Shown here: positions 14,559-18,701 of the stretch, one piece after another
How the letters are laid out: the number at the start of each line of letters is the position of its first letter
How positions within the stretch are numbered: position 1 is the stretch's first letter
Assembly (NCBI GenBank): GCA_044450465.1
Contig: JBIOJB010000061.1
Span: 1 to 18,701, forward strand
Direction of reading: 5' to 3'
DNA length: 18,701 bases
DNA from: JBIOJB01 sp044450465
GTDB taxonomy: Bacteria; Chloroflexota; Dormibacteria; Dormibacterales; Dormibacteraceae
Notes under the pieces: model-generated
Told to the model about the DNA's origin: nothing
Database searches by the model: none
The model's input: the letters and a program-made list of their open reading frames with translations, nothing else
Translations under genes and position numbers: made by a program

Positions 14559-16403
14559 ATGACCACTGCCAACCTCCGTCATGACATTCGCAACGTGGCG
14601 ATCATCGCCCACGTTGATCACGGCAAAACGACGCTGGTCGACGCCCTGTTGAAGCAGAGCCACACGTTCAGAGACAACGAGAACGTGGGCTCGCTGATCA
14701 TGGACTCCAACGAGCTGGAGCGCGAGAAGGGCATCACCATCCTCGCCAAGAACACGTCAGTCCGACATGGCGACGTGACGATCAACATCATCGACACGCC
14801 GGGTCACGCGGACTTCGGCGGCGAGGTGGAGCGCGTGCTCAACATGGCAGACGGCTGCCTTCTCCTGGTCGATGCGGCCGAGGGTCCGATGCCACAAACG
14901 CGATTCGTGCTGCGCAAGGCTTTCGAGGTCGGTCTCCGGATCGTCGTCGTGATCAACAAAGTCGACCGCGCCAACGCGGAGCCAAAGCAGGCGCTGGACA
15001 AGGTTCACGACCTGTTCCTCGAGCTCGCCGAAGACGCCGACCAGCTCGAGGCTCCGGTCATCTATGCCATCGCCAAGGAGGGCAGGTCGGGCGCTGATCC
15101 CGACAATCTTGCCGCCGACCTCGAGCCACTCTTCAAGACCATCATCGAACACGTGCCGCCGCCCGTCGTCGAGGAGGGCGGGTTCCAGATGCTCGTTGCC
15201 AATCGCGCGTATGACGATTACACCGGAACGATGGCCATCGGCCGCATCTCGCGCGGCAGCGTCGCGGCCGGCGACGCGGTCGCGGTCCTTGGAGCAGACG
15301 GCGCGACGCGCCGGGCGAAGGTTGTTCAGGTCCTGGTCTACCGCGGGCTGGATCGTGTGGCGGTGCCGAAAGCCGACGCCGGCGACATCGTCCTTCTGAC
15401 CGGCCTTGAAGAGATCGCCATCGGCGACACGCTGGCCGACCCGGAATCGCCGGATCCGCTGCCGCGCATCGAGATCGACGAACCCACGGTGCGCATGACG
15501 TTCGGAGTGAACACCTCGCCGCTTTCTGGTCGCGACGGCAAGTTCTCGACCACCCGCCAGCTGCGGGCGCGCCTGTACAAAGAGCTCGACGTCAACCTCG
15601 GGCTTCGCGTCGAGGACACCGACGCGGCGGAGCGATTCCTCGTCAGTGGGCGCGGCGAGCTCCACCTCGCGGTGCTCATAGAGACCATGCGGCGTGAGGG
15701 CTACGAGTTCGAGGTGTCGCGGCCCGAAGCCATCGTCAAGGTCATCAACGGCAAGCGCATGGAGCCGGTCGAGCGCCTGACCGTGGACGTGCGCGAGGAG
15801 CACCTGGGCGCGGTGACCGAAGCGCTGGGCAAGCGCCGCGGCGAGATGATCGAAATCGTCTACGACAAGAAGGGTGGCGTGCGACTCGAATACCTGATCC
15901 CGACGCGCGGGCTGATCGGATTTCGCAACGCCTTCCTGACCCAGACCGCCGGCACGGGGCTGATGGGCTCGATTGGCATCGGCTACAAGCCGTGGGCGGG
16001 CGATTTCCGCGAGCAGCGCAACGGGGCGCTGACGGCGTCATCGCCAGGCACGACGCTTGCCTTCGGACTGGCCGGGGCCCAGGAGCGGGGGACCACTTTC
16101 ATCGAGCCTGGCGAAGAGGTTTACGAGGGGATGATCGTTGGCATTCAGAAGCGCCCCGGCGACATCCGCGTCAACGTGTGCCGCGAGAAGAAGCAGTCCA
16201 ACATCCGCTCATCCACCTCGGACATCGCTGTCCGGCTCACGCCCGCCTCGAGGCCGAGCCTGGAGCAGGCCCTCGATTTTCTCTCGGACGACGAGCTGCT
16301 CGAGGTGACGCCGAAGCATTTGCGGCTTCGAAAACGCCACCTGACCGAAGTCGACCAATCTCGGGCTCGCAGGACGGCAGAATCGGCTGGGATTAGAGTC
16401 TGA
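14559..16403 (+). CDS. typA: Translational GTPase TypA/BipA
   Basis: This 614-residue ribosome-associated GTPase is linked in other bacteria to ribosome assembly and to growth under stress and cold. G motifs are clear: AHVDHGKTT (17-25), the switch region REKGITILAKN, DTPGHADFGGE and NKVDR. They are followed by the EF-Tu-like beta-barrel, the EF-G III/V-like domains and the TypA C-terminal domain (GERGTTFIEPGEEVYEGMI-like stretch, then NVCREKKQSNIRSS and DDELLEVTP). Length is normal. The ATG at 14559 gives the family N-terminus; an in-frame extension upstream would translate the intergenic repeats. The cold-shock gene follows 117 nt downstream on the same strand, a sensible partner for growth at low temperature. 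Confidence 0.97.
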   Translation: MTTANLRHDIRNVAIIAHVDHGKTTLVDALLKQSHTFRDNENVGSLIMDSNELEREKGITILAKNTSVRHGDVTINIIDTPGHADFGGEVERVLNMADGCLLLVDAAEGPMPQTRFVLRKAFEVGLRIVVVINKVDRANAEPKQALDKVHDLFLELAEDADQLEAPVIYAIAKEGRSGADPDNLAADLEPLFKTIIEHVPPPVVEEGGFQMLVANRAYDDYTGTMAIGRISRGSVAAGDAVAVLGADGATRRAKVVQVLVYRGLDRVAVPKADAGDIVLLTGLEEIAIGDTLADPESPDPLPRIEIDEPTVRMTFGVNTSPLSGRDGKFSTTRQLRARLYKELDVNLGLRVEDTDAAERFLVSGRGELHLAVLIETMRREGYEFEVSRPEAIVKVINGKRMEPVERLTVDVREEHLGAVTEALGKRRGEMIEIVYDKKGGVRLEYLIPTRGLIGFRNAFLTQTAGTGLMGSIGIGYKPWAGDFREQRNGALTASSPGTTLAFGLAGAQERGTTFIEPGEEVYEGMIVGIQKRPGDIRVNVCREKKQSNIRSSTSDIAVRLTPASRPSLEQALDFLSDDELLEVTPKHLRLRKRHLTEVDQSRARRTAESAGIRV

Positions 16404-16413
16404 CCGTCTGGGG

Positions 16414-16419
16414 TATACT
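16414..16419 (+). promoter_or_regulatory. Candidate -10 box of the cold-shock gene
   Basis: TATACT, one mismatch from TATAAT, lies just after the typA stop. Initiation about 7 nt downstream would give a leader of roughly 95 nt. No convincing -35 hexamer is seen. Confidence 0.5.
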
Positions 16420-16426
16420 GTCTTCA

Positions 16427-16506
16427 GCCGGCGAAGCGCCGGCGCTCACGCGCAGGCTCCGATTTCTCGAACAGGCCCGCTAGTTGAGTTGGCCTTGAGT
16501 TCGAGA
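16427..16506 (+). promoter_or_regulatory. Structured 5' leader of cold-shock gene
   Basis: Two hairpins can form. The first is GCCGGCG (16427-16433) with CGCCGGC (16437-16443) around a 3-nt loop, close to the predicted transcript start. The second is TCTCGAAC (16465-16472) with GTTCGAGA (16499-16506), continued by AGGCC/GGCCT (16473-16477/16491-16495) across a 3-nt bulge. The second stem ends 4 nt before the GGAG at 16511-16514. This suggests control of translation or RNA stability, as in other cold-shock leaders, but the sequence is not a recognised Rfam-type element to me. Confidence 0.5.
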
Positions 16507-16520
16507 GATAGGAGATGGAA

Positions 16521-16718
16521 ATGCCTACAGGCACCATCAAGAAACTGGTTTCGGATCGCGGCTTCGGATTTATCGCGGCCGAGGACGGAAAGGAATTCTT
16601 CTTCCACAGGAGCGGCACCGAGGGCGACTTCGACAGCCTCCAGGGTGGCGAGAAGGTTTCCTTCGAGATCGAGGCGAGCCCCAAGGGGCCGCGCGCCAAG
16701 AGCGTCCGAACTCTGTAA
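16521..16718 (+). CDS. Cold-shock domain protein (CspA family)
   Basis: This 65-residue OB-fold protein binds single-stranded RNA/DNA and probably acts as an RNA chaperone. RNP1 is RGFGFI and RNP2 is FFFHRS, both intact. The usual KWF after the first strand is KKL here, as in a subgroup of high-GC bacteria. The start is the ATG at 16521, six nt after GGAG (16511-16514). The in-frame ATG at 16515 directly abuts that GGAG and is unlikely. A structured leader precedes it and a strong terminator follows, so it is probably an independent transcription unit behind typA. Confidence 0.95.
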   Translation: MPTGTIKKLVSDRGFGFIAAEDGKEFFFHRSGTEGDFDSLQGGEKVSFEIEASPKGPRAKSVRTL

Positions 16719-16734
16719 TCCAGAGACCAGAAGG

Positions 16735-16766
16735 ACCCCGGGCCTAACCGCCCGGGGTTCTTTTTT
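16735..16766 (+). terminator. Intrinsic terminator of the cold-shock gene
   Basis: ACCCCGGGC (16735-16743) pairs perfectly with GCCCGGGGT (16750-16758) around CTAACC, followed by TC and six Ts. It is the only classical rho-independent terminator in the window. Confidence 0.95.
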
Positions 16767-16769
16767 ATG

Positions 16770-16882
16770 GCGCGGGTGAGGACAGGTGTCCTCCCCGGCG
16801 GAACCCCCTCCTCTCCTGCACCACGCTGGGAGGCGTTTGGACTGGTGGCACGTGCGGTCGACCGGCCCGAATGAATCCCGCC
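16770..16882 (-). repeat. Two-hairpin intergenic repeat, copy B
   Basis: Read on minus, a degenerate H1 (16864-16882) is followed by a stretch beginning CCAAACGCCTCCC that matches copy A to its CACCCGCGC end, including H2 GAGGAC-N4-GTCCTC with a different loop. It occupies the gap between the csp terminator and the convergent ppk2 stop, so it is not at a promoter. Confidence 0.8.
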
Positions 16883-16907
16883 TAGCACCGTGCCTAGTTC
16901 TTGGTTT

Positions 16908-17741
16908 CTAGGCTTTCAGGCGTTTCAGGAGGCGGGGGATGTCGAGCTTGGGGTGGGGATACTGCGGGTTCATCTCCTCAAGCGTCTCCATCAGGATCCT
17001 GGCAACGGCCCAGTTCCGGTAGGCCTTGTCGTCGGCCGGGATCACGTACCACGGCGCCCATGGCGTCGAGCACCGCGTGATGGCAAGCCCATACGCGCCC
17101 ATGTAATCGTCCCAGTAGGCCCGCTCGTCGATGTCGTGCTCGCTGAACTTCCAGTGCTTGTCGGGGTCTTTCAACCGGTCGATCAGGCGCCGGCGCTGTT
17201 CCTGGTACGAGATGTGCAGGCACAGCTTGACCACCCTGGTGCCGCTTCGTACGAGGCTCTTCTCGAAGGCGTTGATCTGTCCATATCGCCGATCGATGAC
17301 CTGGGGTGACGCGAGGTTGTGCACCCGGGCAATCAGGACGTCCTCGTAGTGAGAACGGTTGAAGATACCTATGTCGCCTGCGACAGGAAGCCGGCGGCGG
17401 ATCCGCCACAGGAACCCATGCCGGCGTTCTTCAGCGGTGGGTGCTCTGAATGGGGTGATCAGCACGCCTTGCGGGTTCAAATGTCCGACCACGTGGGTGA
17501 CGGTGCCGTCCTTGCCGCCGGTGTCCATGGCTTGAAGGACCACCAGCACGGACCTCTTTCGCTCGGCGTAGAGGCGCTCGTGCAATTCGAAAAGCGCTGC
17601 CTGGTGTGCCTTGGTGTCCTGCAGCAAGCGCCGCTTGCCGCCTTTCAGGCCGGGCTCTGATGCAGGATCCACATCGGCCATCCGAAAGCGGCCGTCGGTC
17701 ACCTGGGCGCGCAGGAGATCGCGGATCTGCTTTTTGGCCAC
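16908..17741 (-). CDS. ppk2: Polyphosphate kinase 2 family protein
   Basis: This 277-residue PPK2 enzyme has a thymidylate-kinase-like P-loop fold and moves phosphate between polyphosphate and nucleotides (typically polyP plus NDP or NMP). The Walker A is D73-TGGKDGT-T80 in QAMDTGGKDGT, and the Walker B/lid region is GIFNRSHYEDVL (125-136). RRYGQINAFEKSL, KLCLHISYQEQRRR and DDKAYRNW are further family blocks. One-domain length fits class I or III; nucleotide preference cannot be read off. The start is GTG at 17741, with no Shine-Dalgarno but TAGACT 8 nt upstream. It lies between two copies of the intergenic repeat, and the HtrA-like gene upstream is on the same strand, 153 nt away. Confidence 0.93.
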   Translation of the reverse strand: MAKKQIRDLLRAQVTDGRFRMADVDPASEPGLKGGKRRLLQDTKAHQAALFELHERLYAERKRSVLVVLQAMDTGGKDGTVTHVVGHLNPQGVLITPFRAPTAEERRHGFLWRIRRRLPVAGDIGIFNRSHYEDVLIARVHNLASPQVIDRRYGQINAFEKSLVRSGTRVVKLCLHISYQEQRRRLIDRLKDPDKHWKFSEHDIDERAYWDDYMGAYGLAITRCSTPWAPWYVIPADDKAYRNWAVARILMETLEEMNPQYPHPKLDIPRLLKRLKA

Positions 17742-17749
17742 CGTGCCGA

Positions 17750-17755
17750 AGTCTA
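17750..17755 (-). promoter_or_regulatory. Candidate -10 box of ppk2
   Basis: On the minus strand TAGACT ends 8 nt before the GTG at 17741, the same hexamer as before the thiolase. CTGTCCTCACACGCGC of the repeat lies 11 nt further upstream. Confidence 0.45.
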
Positions 17756-17760
17756 ACTAG

Positions 17761-17814
17761 GCGCGTGTGAGGACAGAACCTCGCGTCGCTGGGGCGGCCG
17801 GATTTACTCCGGCC
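17761..17814 (-). repeat. Short two-hairpin repeat facing ppk2
   Basis: Read on minus it has H1 (17796-17814), a short spacer, then GAGG-N6-CCTC and CTGTCCTCACACGCGC (17761-17776), matching the end of copy A at typA. It uses the same H1 as copy C, which runs the other way. Confidence 0.65.
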
Positions 17815-17895
17815 GCGTCTCCACCTTGCTCATGCTCCCTGACACTGCTCGGAGTGGAGGGGGGTTCCGCGGGGGAGGCCTGCCTCACCCGCGTC
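17796..17895 (+). repeat. Two-hairpin intergenic repeat, copy C
   Basis: H1 (17796-17814, loop TTTAC) is followed by GGAGGGGGGTTCCGCGGGGG and H2 (GAGGC, 17875-17879, with GCCTC, 17882-17886), then ACCCGCGTC. The H2 arms differ from copy A on both sides so that pairing is kept. It ends at the htrA-like stop codon. Confidence 0.75.
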
Positions 17896-18701
17896 TACGT
17901 CAGCTCAGCCGGGACCACTTCCAGGTCGAGTTGCCGATCGCCACGCAAAACCGTGACCACGATGCGCGAGCCGATGCCGGCTTCGACCATGAGGCGCTGC
18001 AGGTCGCCGGTCTTCGCCACCGGTGTGCCGCCGACCGAGACGATGATGTCTCCGGCTTCAAGCTTCGCCTTCGCGGCCGGGCTTCCGCTCACCACCTCCT
18101 GGACCTCCACGCCTGACTTGCGGCCCAGGCGCTGCGCGGCCGGAGGGCGCAGGGCACGCGTCCCTCCAGCCAGACCCAGGTACCCGCGCCGGACGCGGCC
18201 GTCGCGCATGAGCGCGGCGAGGATCTTCTGAGTGGTCGCGTTCATCGGCACCGCCAGTCCCAGGCCAACGCCGGCGACTGCTGTGTTCACGCCGACCAGC
18301 CGAGCACGCCAGTCCGCCAGCGCACCGCCCGAGTTGCCCGGGTTCAGTGCGGCGTCGGTCTGAATGACGTCCTCGACGAAGCGGCGGTTTCCGTTCCCGT
18401 CGGCGGTCGCCAGTGAGCGGCCTAACCCGCTGACGACCCCCGACGTGACGGATCCCGTGAACCCCATCGGGTTGCCGATGGCGACGACGAGCTGGCCGAC
18501 GCGCAGTTGATCTGCATCACCGATTCGAACCGGAACCAGCGAGGCTGACCGAGCCCGGGCCACGGCCAGGTCGGAAAAGGGGTCCGCGCCGATGACATCG
18601 ACGTCGTACTCGCTGCCGTCGATGAATGAGGCGCTCACCGACCCGCCCTGCGCCACGACGTGAGCCGAGGTGACGAGGAACCCGTCGGCGGTGATCACCA
18701 C
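17895..18701 (-). CDS. HtrA/DegP-like serine protease with PDZ domain, 5' end outside the window
   Basis: The visible 268 residues are the C-terminal part of a trypsin-like S1C protease involved in envelope protein quality control. The triad is H14 (TSAHVV), D44 (DPFSDLAV) and S124 (NPGNSGG), in fragment numbering. A PDZ domain follows (about 175-265), with carboxylate-loop RRGYLGLAG and core GDIIVSVGGTPV. The reading frame is open to the window edge and starts in the middle of the usual VVITADG strand, so the apparent GTG at 18701 is not the start; the missing part should hold a signal or membrane anchor. The stop at 17895 abuts copy C of the intergenic repeat. Confidence 0.93.
   Translation of the reverse strand: MVITADGFLVTSAHVVAQGGSVSASFIDGSEYDVDVIGADPFSDLAVARARSASLVPVRIGDADQLRVGQLVVAIGNPMGFTGSVTSGVVSGLGRSLATADGNGNRRFVEDVIQTDAALNPGNSGGALADWRARLVGVNTAVAGVGLGLAVPMNATTQKILAALMRDGRVRRGYLGLAGGTRALRPPAAQRLGRKSGVEVQEVVSGSPAAKAKLEAGDIIVSVGGTPVAKTGDLQRLMVEAGIGSRIVVTVLRGDRQLDLEVVPAELT

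Noticed and set aside
16427..16443. Intrinsic terminator for typA
   Set aside because: The hairpin has no T-run and lies after a good -10 box, so it fits better as part of the csp leader.
16515..16520. ATG at 16515 as cold-shock protein start
   Set aside because: It directly follows GGAG with no spacing, and family members start MPTGT, matching the ATG at 16521.
17895..18701. Complete short protease starting at GTG 18701
   Set aside because: The frame is open to the window edge and begins inside the conserved protease core, so the gene is cut by the window.

Overview
The window is high-GC bacterial chromosome, densely packed with genes on both strands and free of phage, IS or CRISPR signatures. 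F420/flavin-type oxidoreductases, an actinobacterial-style AMIN-like lipoprotein, a Ser/Thr kinase-like membrane protein, GTG/TTG starts and many apparently leaderless genes (a TANNNT box 6-8 nt before the start codon) fit a soil Dormibacterota/Chloroflexota or Actinomycetota-type organism. The phylum is an inference only; no rRNA or lineage marker settles it.

Left part (1-6084). msrB (minus) is back to back with a rightward redox-cofactor group: a PPOX-class oxidoreductase, an LLM-class F420/FMN oxidoreductase and a dodecin-like protein that lacks the flavin-stacking Trp. A GAGAGGGA hairpin separates this group from a convergent nicotinamidase (pncA). pncA is divergent from a biosynthetic-type thiolase, which is followed by an S9 prolyl-oligopeptidase-type peptidase.

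Middle (6153-11044), the accessory-looking part. Two tRNA-Leu genes (UAG and CAA anticodons) flank three kinds of envelope protein. The first is a membrane-anchored kinase homologue missing the VAIK Lys, the DFG Asp and a normal Gly loop, so a predicted pseudokinase. Convergent to it is a three-gene operon: an AMIN-like lipoprotein and two paralogous single-pass FecR-domain proteins that share a conserved C-terminal signature.

Right part (11143-18701). An SDR with an unexplained ~130-residue C-terminal extension is followed by a convergent six-helix membrane protein, which is divergent from a membrane fatty-acid desaturase. Then come typA, a cold-shock protein with a strongly structured 5' leader and a textbook terminator, a PPK2-type polyphosphate kinase and a 5'-truncated HtrA-like protease (minus, running off the window). 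The gaps around typA, csp, ppk2 and htrA carry a two-hairpin intergenic repeat family, and the desaturase-typA gap holds an imperfect tandem array of related units.

Most notable for follow-up: the two-hairpin repeat and its placement before the typA and ppk2 -10 boxes, the pseudokinase beside the FecR/AMIN operon, the csp leader, and the recurrent leaderless promoters.
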